Made by a program: the position numbers and the translations under genes. DNA of 64,000 bases, taken from NCBI RefSeq assembly GCF_026151205.1, contig NC_087073.1:2528501-2592500 (forward strand), written 5' to 3'. Positions 32,145 through 44,330 of this stretch are shown piece by piece. This stretch comes from Bolinopsis microptera. Lineage: Eukaryota; Ctenophora; Tentaculata; Lobata; Bolinopsidae. Numbering within the stretch: the first letter of the stretch is position 1; each line of letters begins with the position of its first letter. A model generated the notes under the pieces. That model was not told the origin of the DNA. It searched no databases and saw nothing but the letters and a program-made list of their open reading frames with translations.

Positions 32145-35100
32145 TAAAATATATTATGAAAATGTAACTATAGAATAGGTCGATAATTGTATTTCTTTTG
32201 TTCTAACAAAATGCCATCTGTAAATTTTCCAATAAGTTTGATATCGTTTTGAGATAAAATTGTTAACATGTTGTTGTGTTGACAAAACATCTGAAAGCTC
32301 CTCTCAATTAAGTAATAATATGCAGATAATGATGACGAAAGCTCAATACATTCAGCTAATCGTGTTATGTTTATTGTCTTGAGTAGTTCTAGTTTAATAT
32401 CTCTACAAAGCAAGCCAGTGCGTGACTATAATTACCTATAATTACCTTCTGGAAGCAGCAGCTGATGATGTCACTCATTGGGAATGTGGTGATCTCACTC
32501 TCTCACTCTAGAATGATCTCACTCTTAGCTCTAATATTATTGATATCACATTTCAACCCACTGACCACTGGGACGAGTAAATCTTCATCTCAATCATAAA
32601 TCTATTATTTACTGATGTCACTCCTTTGAAGTGCGATTCTTGAACTAAAATCACCTATATGGTGATATTAGTTCGATAATCTAACGAGCCAGTCTGATAA
32701 ATGTACAAATCGCACACTATTGCAGTGATATTAATGTATTACACAGTACACACGTCACCTGTGTAACATCAGACTGGAAGGTATAGACACTCCAGTGTGT
32801 GATTGTTAAATGTTGAACACACTGCTACTGACACAACAGCTGCAGTTACATGACGAATATAATCTATTGTGACGTATTTGAATTCTGGTTATCTAGACTG
32901 AATTTTGCAAACCGGCGGCCAAGATAATAACCATATCATATCACCTACTTCCAGCCTGGTTCAGCCATCAGGTATTACAGTGAATAATTAGATTTCAATT
33001 TTCACCTGGCCTGTTTCTTACTATCTTTCTATCTGGCAGTTTTTATTAGCTTCTAGAAGGAATATTAAACTTCACACACCCTGAAGCAGTCTGGCTAAGT
33101 AACCCGTGAAGTGGTCACGTGACCAGCGAAATAGAAATCAGAAAGATATGAGTTCTTAGTAGATAACATGCAACTCTCCCCACAACTGATACACACGTTC
33201 AAGCTATAAACAATAGAGTTAACTCGAAACTCTCAAGCTTTGTCGTCTATTTTCTGCTTTAACAGTAACGTAATGTCGCCTAGTAAGCACTAAGCATGAC
33301 GACAGCTTTCTCCGAGCTGATTACTCTAAGTTATTGAAATGATCTCATACTACCTAAATAACTTAACTTCAATATTTTCTGTATTAAATATTACTTTTTA
33401 CAGGAACATACATACCCCACAAGAACGTGGAGGTTGTTGAGACGATCAGAGCGAGCATCATCAGTCCCAACCAGGCTCTCAGACTCAGGGCTCTCAAGGC
33501 ATGCAAGGTATGTTAGTCCCAACCAGGCTCTCAGACTCAGGGCATGTAAGGTATGTTAGTCCCAACCAGGCTCTCAGACTCAGGGCATGTAAGGTATGTT
33601 AGTCCCAACCAGGCTCTCAGACTCAGGGCTCTCAAGGCATGTTAGTCCCAACCAGGCTCTCAGACTCAGGGCTCTCAAGGCATGCAAGGTATGTTAGTCC
33701 CAACCAGGCTCTCAGACTCAGGGCTCTCAAGGCATGCAAGGTATGTTAGTCCCAACCAGGCTCTCAGACTCAGGGGTCTCAAGGCATGCAAGGTATGTTA
33801 GTCCCAACCAGGCTCTCAGACTCAGGGCTCTCAAGGCATGTAAGGTATGTTAGTCCCAACCAGGCTCTCAGACTCAAGGCTCTCAAGGCATGTAAGGTAT
33901 GTTAGTCCCAACCAGGCTCTCAGACTCAGGGCTCTCAAGGCATGTAAGGTATGTTAGTCCCAACCAGGCTCTCAGACTCAGGGCTCTCAAGACATGTAAG
34001 GTATGTTAGTCCCAACCAGCCTCTCAAACTCAAGGCATGTAAGGTATGTTAGTCCCAACCAGGCTCTCAGACTCAGGGCTCTCAAGGCATGTAAGGTATG
34101 TTAGTCCCAACCAGCCTCTCAAACTCAAGGCATGCAAGGTATGTTAGTCCCAACCAGGCTCTCAGACTCAGGGCTCTCAAGGCATGCAAGGTATGTTAGT
34201 CCCAACCAGGCTCTCAGACTCAAGGCTCTCAAGGCATGTAAGGTATGTTAGTCCCAACCAGGCTCTCAGACTCAAGGCTCTCAAGGCATGTAAGGTATGT
34301 TAGTCCCAACCAGGCTCTCAGACTCAGGGCTCTCAAGGCATGTAAGGTATGTTAGTCCCAACAAGGCTCTCAGACTCAAGGCTCTCAAGGCATGCAAGGT
34401 ATGTGAGTGACACATGTCTGTTGAGAGAACCACACTCACGCTCTTGTCGTCACTCCAAAATGCGCCTCTAAGTGCTCAATGGAATGTCAGAGTCAGAGCT
34501 AAATAACAGCATATTAGCGTGTGTGTGACCCTGGGTAGTGTACTAGACACTAGTTCTGCTGAGTGTAACAATACTAATATTAGTATTTACCCAGGACCAG
34601 GGAGGAAAGGATCGAGTGTGTGGGGAGGAGTGGCTGATCAACAAGACTGGAGCGTACCTACCAGGTGCGTACGAGCAAGTTGTCGGGTTTATCTCCGCAT
34701 ACGTTTTGACAGAGAACATTGCGCTGCACCTGGAGGCCCTGCAGAGTTATAAGGATAGGTTTGATGTGGACAGGAAGAGTGGAGAACAGTGGCTTATCAC
34801 CATCAACGTTAGTACAACTTGCAGTTACACTTTTACCTGGTGCTCAAATACTTTTACAATTGGGTGTGCAATGTAATAATTTCACTGCCGTCAAAGTTTT
34901 ACTGTCACTAATAAAATAATTTTTCTAATCAGTTACACTTTTACCTAGTGCTTTATTAATTTTAAATACTTTCACTTTCATGGGTTTGGTAAAAGCAGTG
35001 ATATATGTGTATGGTATCATTCCGAAACAAAAAACCGCTCAAATGTAAAATATATAGTACAAAAGATGTATTATATATGCTCCTTTACAAATGTAACTAT

Positions 35101-38100
35101 CTGCAGGACTCTGAAGCGTTTATCCCGGACGTGTACGAGAATGTGATACAAGTAGTGAACATCTCCACACTGACTAACAGACAATACTGTGTCATACTCG
35201 ACCCAATGGGAGAGGACGGTAAGAACAAGTTGGGACAGAGGAAACTGATAAAAGGAGAGAAGAGTTTCTTCTTGCAGCCAGGAGAGAGACTTGAGGCTGG
35301 ATACAGGACGTTCATATTCTGGGGGAGGATGAGGCTATCATCATCAAGGCAGTGCTCGCTTTCAAGGACAATGTAAGTTATTATTATTGATACTGTCCGC
35401 TAGAAACTCCCACCCCCTCTCCCCCACTCCCTCTATTTAGTTATCATATTTAATATTCTTCATTGCTTGTAAAACAAATTGTCCTTGTAAACAACTAGTA
35501 TAGGACACTATGGCGGAAGTCGCGAAGGCGGAAGACCCAAGGGCGAAGGACCCAAGGGCGAAGGATCCAAGGGCAGAAGTTTCCTAAAACGATCACATGT
35601 CTCACTTTATCATGGAAATATACACCGTCCTAAATATTGGATTAGTAATACTACAAAACCTGCTACATCACAAAATTTACTCCTAATTGTATCAATTATA
35701 TTTCAATCATTTTAGTGATCCTGATTTTGAATTTAGGACATGTGATCGTTTTAGGCCCTCGCGTCTTCCGCCCTCTTGACCGATTCCCAAAGTTATTGAG
35801 CTCTGCTAGTGATACGTCCACATATCATGCAATCTACTGTGTTGCTAATGTCGGGGCGTCATGACAACCAAGTGGTACACAGAGATTGAGATATACTGTG
35901 TAGCTCTCTGCATCTCCACAGATCATATATCTGCACAATAGACAGAGCTTCACAGACCTGTTAAGTGTCCAGCTATGACAAGTACTTTTACACACTGTGT
36001 GGAATTGTAAGGAATGTGACGTATTTCTGAGAGAAAGATTGAGAGAGTGTGCTGACTTGTCATTAGTCCTTTATTTACTATCGGGCAGAGTTACCTGGTT
36101 ACCATAACAACACTATATAGCTCTGCTTCTGAATATTCAATTACTTGTCCTCTTAATTCAGTCTCCTACAGGGTAAATTGTGAGTGTAACTGATTGTAAC
36201 TGAGTGTAACTGATAGAGAGATAACTAACAGCTGTATTAGCTGTTTCAAACCTTATCTTACACACGTAATCTTGGGTGTCCAACGGATTTTAGCAATATT
36301 TACACTTAATGTGGTGTCTGTAGTGTTGTTTTTCCCTGAGTATAAGAACACTCAACAATATTCTACACTATTACTCTGTTTAAATAAACTCAGTCTCAGT
36401 AAATGTGTACTATCATGAAATTTGTGTTATCTGAACAATAGTTATTTTGGTAAAAATATGAAAAAATCACAATGTTTGCTCTAAGAGATATTATAAGGGG
36501 CATCCATACATTAATCAAAAATTAGGTAATATATATACATACATTATTATTTGATTGTTTCACACTTTTCACATTTCATAATTTTATTACTAGGTGGAGG
36601 TGATGTTATTGAGACTTTGGGCGGCCAAAAAACCCCTGTTCTGAAAGTTGTCCTCTGTACTTGTTTCACTGACCCACGCTTTTTAGCATTTATACATTTC
36701 GGCCCATTTTATATGTTTGTTCGAATTGCTGTACATTTGTATACTTGCTATTTTGTAAAAGTTTCAAATCAAATCAGGTATGGGAGTGTTCACATTTTCC
36801 GTCAGCAGATGGGCGGAGGACCTCCGGAGGTGTTATTGTGTACGTTACCATGGTAACTAACTAGTAACCATAGTAACTTTACCAGGGTGTAGACAGAGCT
36901 CCAGGCAACATGTGGATGATACGAGGACCCTGCGAGTTTATTCCCACAGTAGAGATGGAGATAATAGACAGGAGGAAAGCAATGCCCCTGGATGAGAACG
37001 AGGGTATATACGTGAGGGACATGAAAACTGGAAAGGTAGGTTTATCTTCTAATTGTGCACGTGTTATATTGTAACACGTGTTGTGTACGTCACAGGTGTT
37101 AGGAGGAAATTGTACTCGGAGCACACCACTCTAGTAGCACTATCTTTCTCAGTTACTGCTACTGAAGAGCAGATTTCATGGCTTACACAAATAAATATTC
37201 CATTTCCTAATAAAAAGTCCCTCAAGATATGCACGAATCGTTGTACATTGTAAAATATTTAATATTGAAAACAGTAATATAATAGTAAAACAGTAATATA
37301 AAATAATAATACATGTAAACTGAACAGGTGAGAGCAGTAGTTGGACAGACTTATGTGCTGAACCAAGATGAGGAACTGTGGGATAAACCTCTACCAGAAC
37401 AAATAGAGAAACTTCTGAACGCAGAAATTGATCCTCTAGCTGACAGGACCGCTCGGGCACACAACAAGGAAACTAAAGGAAGACTGAAAAGCAAGGTCGT
37501 TAGCTACAGAGTACCGCATAATGCAGCTGCTCAGATCTACGACTACAAGGCTAAGAAGGCCAGGTAAAAACACTGCTTACTATTGTTGTATCTATTTTTG
37601 ATTCTACACAAATATTTGAAAGTTGTACGGTTAGCAGTTGTCTCATTTTGTCAAGCTTATCTAAATTATGTGGTTCACACTCCCAATAAATCTGTATATA
37701 TTATATATATATAATATATATGTGAATTTCGTGTTTTACTGTTTCACTGAATGTCTCAAATATATATATATATATATTATATTAATTCTCTGTCAGGGTT
37801 GTGTTTGTAAATCTGTCTGATATATTAATTCTCTGTCAGGGTTGTGTTTGGACCTGATCTGGTAATGTTGGCTCCAGATGAGCACTTCACCCAACTCTCC
37901 CTATCCGGAGGTAAACCAAAACGTCCCAACTGTATCCGATCTCTGTGTCTCCTGCTGGGACCCGACTTTATGACTGATATCATAACTGTAGAGACTAGTG
38001 ACCACGCCCGACTTGCTCTGCAACTCTCTTACAATTGGCACTTTGAGCTATCTAAGGACAATGCTGAGAACGCTGCAGCGCTCTTCGCTGTACCTGACTT

Positions 38101-40176
38101 CGTGGGAGACTCGTGTAAAGCGCTCGCTTCTAGGATCAGAGGGGCTGTGGCGGCCGTGCCTTTTGATGACTTCCACAGGGTTAGTGGATTTATATTATAT
38201 GATAATAGTTCGGGTCTTACTGTTTACTTATTATCTTAATGATATTGTGATATTTACCTTTCAGTAGATTAACTTGTTTTCAGATTTTATTAATAATGTA
38301 ACTGTTTTCAGAACTCTGCTCGAATCATCAGAACATCTGTCTTTGGACTGGATGAGAATATGAAGGTTAGTTCATCTGATGTTACTAATTTTGTTTATTT
38401 CATTGTTTTATTCGTTGTATATAGACCCTTCTTTTTCCAGAAGAATTGTTTTGGTGCGTTAGAGCCATAAACTAATTAAATTATAGAGTAGAATGAATTT
38501 CATATGTCGCATCTGAAAAAATAAAGCTAAGGATCAGTTATATTAAAATGCTAATCTCTTGGCTCTAATATTATTACAGTTATATACGATCCCGTCACAT
38601 TCAACATCTCAGTAAATGAATTAAAGGAATACATTACATAAAATTGTAAATAGTTCCTATATATCCCAGTATTTTATTTAACGTGGATCACAATCCATTA
38701 AAAGATCTTAACTATTAAATTACAGAAATCAAACCTTTTTAAGGTGAAGGACAGCTTCAAGTTCACTGCAAACAAACTAGTAATAACGAACGTGGATATC
38801 CAGTCAGTGGAACCCGTTGACCAGAGAACCCGAGATTCCCTCCAGAAATCCGTACAGTTGGCTATTGAGATCACTACTAATTCCCAGGAGGCTTCTGCTA
38901 GGTCAGCTTCTTATACATTATCCTTACGGCTTACATTTACACTTGTTTATTTATGCGCAGTGCGCACGATAGTATGAGATTATTTCTCTGTCCAATAAAT
39001 TCTCCCTGAGCTACCCTGTATACTTTGATATTGATCCTGGACTGTTCATGCTGGACATATTACTCACATATTACTGGACATTTTACTCACATTTTGCTCC
39101 CCAAACCAAAACCAAAACCAAGATCGAAATCCGATGGGACACAATTTGACAGTTAGTCCCGATAATGGCCGCCGCGTTTTTAAGATCCTAGAGATCCCAG
39201 CGCATCACGCGTGTTTCGCTTGATCGATCGATCTGAAATATATACGCGCGTATAAATAATGCATGTCATATTATTACGTGGGATTATCGTGGTCACAAAT
39301 GCACAAATGCATGATCTGATTTGTGCGAAAAATATTACAATTTTGTGCAAACAAGACTCCCACTGTTATAATGCCTGCAACCTTCTTCAGACATGAAGCT
39401 GAACGTCTTGAGCAGGGTGCTAAAGGTAAGCTGGAAAGACAAAAGATTCACGACGAGGCAGAGGCTGAGAAAGCCAGGACTGAATTGTTGAAACTGCAGT
39501 CCCTGTCAGCGGCTGTGGAGAGTACTGGTCAAGCCAAGGCAGAGGCATTGTCTCGTGCTGAATCCCTGAAGATTGAGGGTCAGGCTGCTGTCGAGCAGGC
39601 TCAACTCAAGGCAGAGGCTCAGAACATTGAAGCAGTAAGTATTATTAGACATCCTGAAAGTACAATACTTAATGAATTTAATTGAACATGCTATGCCATA
39701 ATTTTTGCTCTAAGTTAGTCCTAACTTTTAATTCTTTTAGGAAAACGAGCTGAGGAGAATTAACGACGCCCGTAAAGGAGAACTGGAGTACATCAGCTCC
39801 ACCAACGGTCTTGAGATATCAAAAGCGCAGAAGATGGCTGAGATTGAGACAGGCAAATTCCAGAACATGGTTACCACCCTTGGTCCTGAAAACATTGCCA
39901 GGATTGCTACCTCTGGTCATGACAACCAGGTATGTCTAAAACTTGGGAACTTAGTAATTAATTGCTATCTCGTAACTTTGTTTCATTCCCCCAAAACACC
40001 AGATCTCTCAAAATATCTGTTTCAATGTGCTGATATGTGATACTGTTTTATTTCAGTTGGCGATGTTGCAAGCCCTGGGACTACAGTCTACACTCATCAC
40101 TGACGGTTCAACTCCTCTCAACCTCTTCAACACTGCTAAAGGACTCGTTGGTGCACTGCCTCCTCCACAGCATTAG
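29629..40176 (+). CDS. MVP: Major vault protein, 14 exons, about 853 aa, with one apparent frameshift
   Basis: Exons: 29629-29766, 30377-30502, 31507-31711, 33404-33507, 34595-34807, 35107-35372, 36886-37035, 37328-37563, 37840-38179, 38312-38365, 38726-38901, 39391-39634, 39741-39929, 40057-40176. Builds the shell of vault ribonucleoprotein particles in the cytoplasm. Start [13 protein letters not shown] then [19 protein letters not shown]. The MVP repeats follow ([27 protein letters not shown]-like [62 protein letters not shown]). Then come the shoulder domain ([40 protein letters not shown]), the Ala/Glu-rich cap helix (from about residue 670) and the C-terminus [20 protein letters not shown]. 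Exon 6 needs one extra base near 35,300 to stay in frame. Intron 4 starts with a minisatellite copied from exon 4, and the exon 9 acceptor is duplicated. Confidence 0.93.
30517..30692. repeat. 11-12-bp minisatellite near the donor of MVP exon 2
   Basis: About 14 imperfect copies of AGAGTACATTT begin roughly 15 nt after the exon 2 donor (30,503). Confidence 0.85.
32115..32142. repeat. Poly-C run (28 C) in MVP intron 3
   Basis: A pure C tract preceded by a GGGCCC/GGGGCC-rich imperfect palindrome (about 32,030-32,112). Length is likely unstable or misassembled. Confidence 0.85.
33463..34403 (+). repeat. 52/43-bp minisatellite built from MVP exon 4 end and its splice donor
   Basis: 19 copies, counting the one in the exon. 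Each starts AGTCCCAACCAGGCTCTCAG, the coding sequence for [10 protein letters not shown]..., and most end AAGGTATGTT, the donor. Units are 52 bp or a 43-bp short form lacking nine bases. Exon 4 itself is 33,404-33,507. Nearly every unit keeps an AAG|GTATGT donor. Confidence 0.92.
35520..35775. repeat. Inverted-repeat (MITE-like) element in MVP intron 6
   Basis: The left arm contains GCGGAAGACCCAAGGGCG repeats then CCTAAAACGATCACATGTC. The right arm is GACATGTGATCGTTTTAGG then CCCTCGCGTCTTCCGCCC. The arms are reverse complements around an AT-rich centre of about 130 bp, so the whole can fold back. Confidence 0.7.
37779..37850 (+). repeat. 43-bp direct duplication of the MVP exon 9 acceptor
   Basis: Two copies of a block containing AATTCTCTGTCAGGGTTGTG lie 43 bp apart (acceptors ending 37,796 and 37,839). 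Only the second keeps the frame into VVFGPDLV. An AT dinucleotide tract precedes them. Confidence 0.9.
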
Positions 40177-40300
40177 CTGAGGAAATGAGAAATCTTGGGA
40201 TAAAAACGGACATTTTCAAGCTGTTGACAGCGTCAAGAAACGCTTTATTTTTCACATAACATTCAAGTATATAAACTCAGTATGTTTGAGATTTATTAAT

Positions 40301-40306
40301 AATAAA
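40301..40306 (+). terminator. Likely MVP polyadenylation signal
   Basis: AATAAA, 125 bp after the MVP stop codon. Confidence 0.6.
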
Positions 40307-40899
40307 CCTTCGTTAAGGAAGTATGTATTTCAGTTTTTTTGTGGATGATTTTATAGTGTTTTAGAGTAGTCAGTTTAATGTGAAAAAATTTAAAATGTAT
40401 ATTACATATTATTATTATTACATATTATTATGCTAGTTTTTCGCACAATGTGTCAATGATAATGAATTTCGCATCTTGTTAGAAACTTTAAAAGAATGAT
40501 TGCTCGTTTAACAAAATGTTTTACTGTTTACCCAATGATTAGGTGGTGGATACTGGATATAAAGCGTAATTACTACAATTAAACGGATTACTGACCGCCT
40601 GTTTCTGTTCGATCACTCGCGATGTCAAAGATTCGATAATTAAAATATCCTGTCGTACTGAAAGCACAGTTGAAGCTATCTTGAAATGATATGAAAGTGT
40701 GAAAAGTGACAAGGTGTCCAATAAGCAACCTGCGCTCTGGTCAAGAGAGCGGGGTTATTGCTCGGCAGTTATCCAATTGACTAAGTGCACATTGTCCCGT
40801 ATAGTTGTGCTACTACTGATTTGCAATGTTTCCTGCAGCTCGGACCTAAGTGCTATTCTCAACTTCTGATCGGACATTTAGCAGCACCCCGATCTCAAG

Positions 40900-43015
40900 A
40901 TGATGCCCAGCGACAGGAAGTTTCTCCAGAGAAGGAGGTCTCTGCAGCTGGAACTGAGTCGGTACAACAGTTGTGTGGAACAAAGCAGGGTCTTCCGTCT
41001 CAAGGAAATCAACTCCGAGGTTCGAGCTTTCATACTGTGTTTTTATTGGTTGGTTTGTGTCACGTGGTACTGGTACTGTACTGTTACAGTGTTCTGATTA
41101 GCTGTCATATCGTAATTGGTTATTACTGACCTAAACAGATGAAGAAACTGCGGTGCACTAGAGGGACGCTAGAGAGGAAAGCAGTGGAGACCACGACAAT
41201 ACTTTCCACAAAGGAGATTACCAAGGTACACTCTGACTGCACCAATTTAATGTTCAAGTGACATCAGATTAAGAACAATGAGTCATTTCTGTGACCTGTC
41301 ACCTAGAAGTCTCTGTCTTAATATGCAAATGATCAACTTTAAATTTTGATCGATGATTTATATGGTTACAAATTTTAAATACTCCGAGAACTAAACTGGA
41401 AGTTTTGTAGCGATACCATTGTTATACTTAAATGTAGGTTCGGACCACGACCGTGTGGTTGTTCGGTTGTGACGTGTAGTTGTTCGGTTGTGACGAGTGA
41501 TTGCTCAGTTGTGACGTGTGGTTGTTCGGTTGTGACGAGTGATTGTTCGGTTGTGACGTGTGGTTGTTCGGTTGTGACGCGAAGTTGTTCGGTTGTGACG
41601 TGTGGTTGTTCGGTTGTGCGGTTGTGACGTGTGGTTGTTCGGTTGTGACGTGTGGTTGTTCGGTTGTGCGAGCCTGATATATTCATAACTAAATATATCT
41701 CAGATTGAAAAGGAGAATGATACAGAGAGTTTGGAAAGTCTGAGAGCTTGGAGTATAACTAACTATGGGATCATGATGGAACGCTCTAAAACATTCTTCA
41801 GTTACAAAGACAGGTGTTCCTTTATGTAATACTGTCTATGTGAGAGTGTTACACACTTACACTGGCCATCTTCTCTTACGACCATGTTCAATAATATAAT
41901 TATATCTTGGCGGTTGCCTTGGTCAGTTTGAGTTATTGCTTCACAGATCATACCATAGGACCTCAAGTTAACAAATAAGTAGCCAACATTGGCCGAAGCT
42001 GGTTTGGTGACAGTTAGGGATCGTTCACATATTACGTAGAATGTGAAAGATCACTTAAATTGCTACGAACGAAGAAATGGCCGCTACGGTAACAGTCAGT
42101 TCAAACTTTGTTAAGTTCACAACTTTTCATCAATAATATCACGTGACAGCGGAAACCATAGCAACTAATTCAGGACAGAGACAGGGCTGATGGCGATAGT
42201 TGAAGAGCAGGCAGAGGGACAGTGCGGGGAGAGGAGCTCCCTAACGGCACCTTCCAGACCATTCCACAGCGTCCAGCGGAGAGTTCACATTCCTTCTGGC
42301 TCTATTGTTAGGTATACAGGCAATAAAATGATATTTCACTGATTAACTCGACACAATTGTAGGAGTCAGGGGTCGCCTTGTTTGGTACTTATGACTGATA
42401 AAGAGGCCAGTTCGGTGTTTTCTAATGGTTTGGTTTGTTTCAGGTCCAAGACGAGTATTGAGGAGCCAAGTCCTCATACCAAAAGATGGGATGCAAAGTT
42501 CTTCCCGTTTCTACTGAAAGCTCAAAACAAAGCAGGGTTTTGTAAAACACAGGTCCCTTCTGTTACCAGGGTAACCCCGTTAGTTACTAAAGTTACCCCG
42601 TTAGTAACCAGGGTAACCCCTTCAGTATCCGGGGTAATCCCCTCAATCTCTCCTGATAAGAACAGATCTCCTGCCACTAACACAGGTCAGTTTTACTAAG
42701 GCAGAAGTTTAGCTCACGTAATATGGGAATGTGTCCGTTAAATGTAAACTATATCTCGAAATTTCAGAGCAGTCGCCAGTAGATAACGAGGAAGAAGAGA
42801 AGAAAGAAGGATCAGTGAAGAGTGAGGAACAGAAGGATAAGTTCGAGGATCTGATGTACTACAAAAGCAGGAAATCAGGGAGCGTCCTGGTGCCGAACCC
42901 AGTTCACTACTCCGCCATCAGATCAATCAGACCCACAACGCCGGAAAAACCAGCCCAGCTTCCATCTACTGTTAGAATCAGAACCCTCACCAGGAACAAA
43001 ACCACTTTTTTGTAA
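40900..43015 (+). CDS. Unrecognised protein, 6 exons, 314 aa
   Basis: Exons 40900-41019, 41139-41225, 41704-41813, 42174-42311, 42444-42685, 42768-43015. All are GT-AG, phases are consistent, and the TAA is at the end of exon 6. I do not recognise the family. The start MMPSDRKFLQRRRSLQLEL is basic and helical. The middle (SLESLRAWSITNYGIMMERS, HSVQRRVHIPSGSIV, HTKRWDAKFFPFLLKAQNKA) looks folded. Exon 5 ends in a 7-8-residue repeat (VTRVTPLVTKVTPLVTRVTP). The C-terminal tail is acidic then basic (DNEEEEKKEGSVKSEEQKDK ... RIRTLTRNKTTFL). No signal peptide or membrane segment, so probably cytoplasmic or nuclear. It lies 724 bp after the MVP stop, same strand. An upstream 5' exon cannot be excluded. 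Confidence 0.65.
41453..41671. repeat. 20-bp minisatellite in intron 2 of the unknown gene
   Basis: About 11 copies of TGTGACGTGTGGTTGTTCGG with CGAGTGATTG variants, just upstream of exon 3. The antisense open frame across it is a by-product. Confidence 0.9.
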
Positions 43016-44330
43016 CTCACCATTTATGTTTTTATCACACAGTAAGACAAACAGTTTACTGACAGAATACAAAAGCAAAAATGTATTAACATCACTTTCA
43101 AGGTGTAAACTGTAAAGTATAACAGCTCTAATCAATATATCCAGTAAATGGGATGTGGGTGTCGACATAATATCTGTACACTTTATTTTAGATGAACGTT
43201 TTTAAAACCGTTTAGATCGACATCCACTGTACCCTTAAATTTGGTTCAAGTTACTTAATTAATTAATTAATGTAACGTAATCAGTTTATAAACCAGTAGT
43301 GATAATTATTACATAACTAATCATAATCATGTTATAATTAATTACATATTTGTCTTTAAATGACTCAGCGCACAGTACAGCCGTCATAAGAGGTGGAGCG
43401 TATCAAAAGAGCACATGGTACAAAATATTCAACATTATTAGAATAGTCAAAACGGAGAGCTGATTACACTTTAATCATTTAATTGCATTTTACAAAAGCG
43501 TCACTCAAGAGACACATTTACAACCTCTATGCGAACATCATCACAATGAAATGATCTTTTTTTTTCAATGCAATTAAAAGGTCCGCCCGGTGCGTGTCTC
43601 CTATTACAATGTGACATCGTAATAATATTCATACCACAATAAGTTAATAAAAAGTTTATAAAAACGCAAACATAGACCTATTCATCTGGAGGCAGGCAGC
43701 GAGCAAATAATAAATATTAGAATTGTTTTTACGTTTAAATGTACAAATCTAGCATGCACATTTAGTCAAGGTACACATTTCTATCTAACATTTGGACAGA
43801 CTTCAGACTTGAGGTTTGATGTGGCAACTATATAATCTTTTAAAGGATAAAGTATTTTAAGAGTCGTAAGAAAGAAGACTGATGTACTAGATGTGCAGCC
43901 GGGTGACGTGTAGGATTGCTTTAGGGTAATCCTAGAGTGGAATCCTAGGCTGCATAAGGTACCTTAAGTGGGGTAAATTTGGGCTTTGGGAGTAATGGGA
44001 GTGCTTGAGTGGGTACATGGTTGCATACGAGATACATCGGTCTTCTTTTGATGACAGATAAGCTAACTTAAAAGAAGACCTTAAATAACAAAACTAAATC
44101 GCACATTAGTCAAACTTAAAAGCTAAGGAAATCAAAATAAGATTAATCACTAATCAGTATAATTGACCGGCGTGAGGGCCTATTAACGGGGCAGCTTCTG
44201 ATAACACCTGTATTCACAGCACCTTCAGTACCGAGTAAGATTACAGTATTTCGTTTTGTTTCTTCTTTCATTGGAATTCATTCGCCAACTTGTTATTTAA
44301 TATCCTCGTTAAAGAGGCCAGTGATGTTCA
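43016..44330. other. Tail-to-tail intergenic region, no gene seen
   Basis: AT-rich DNA between the stop of the unknown gene and the receptor stop codon. It presumably holds both 3' UTRs. No repeat array or RNA gene recognised. Confidence 0.6.

Noticed and set aside
33463-34403. Coding tandem repeat within MVP
   Set aside because: Units contain splice donors and are 52/43 bp, so they cannot extend the MVP frame; treated as intronic.
41375-41686. Minus-strand repeat ORF (VTTEQPH-type)
   Set aside because: Translation of the 20-bp minisatellite in an intron; not a gene.
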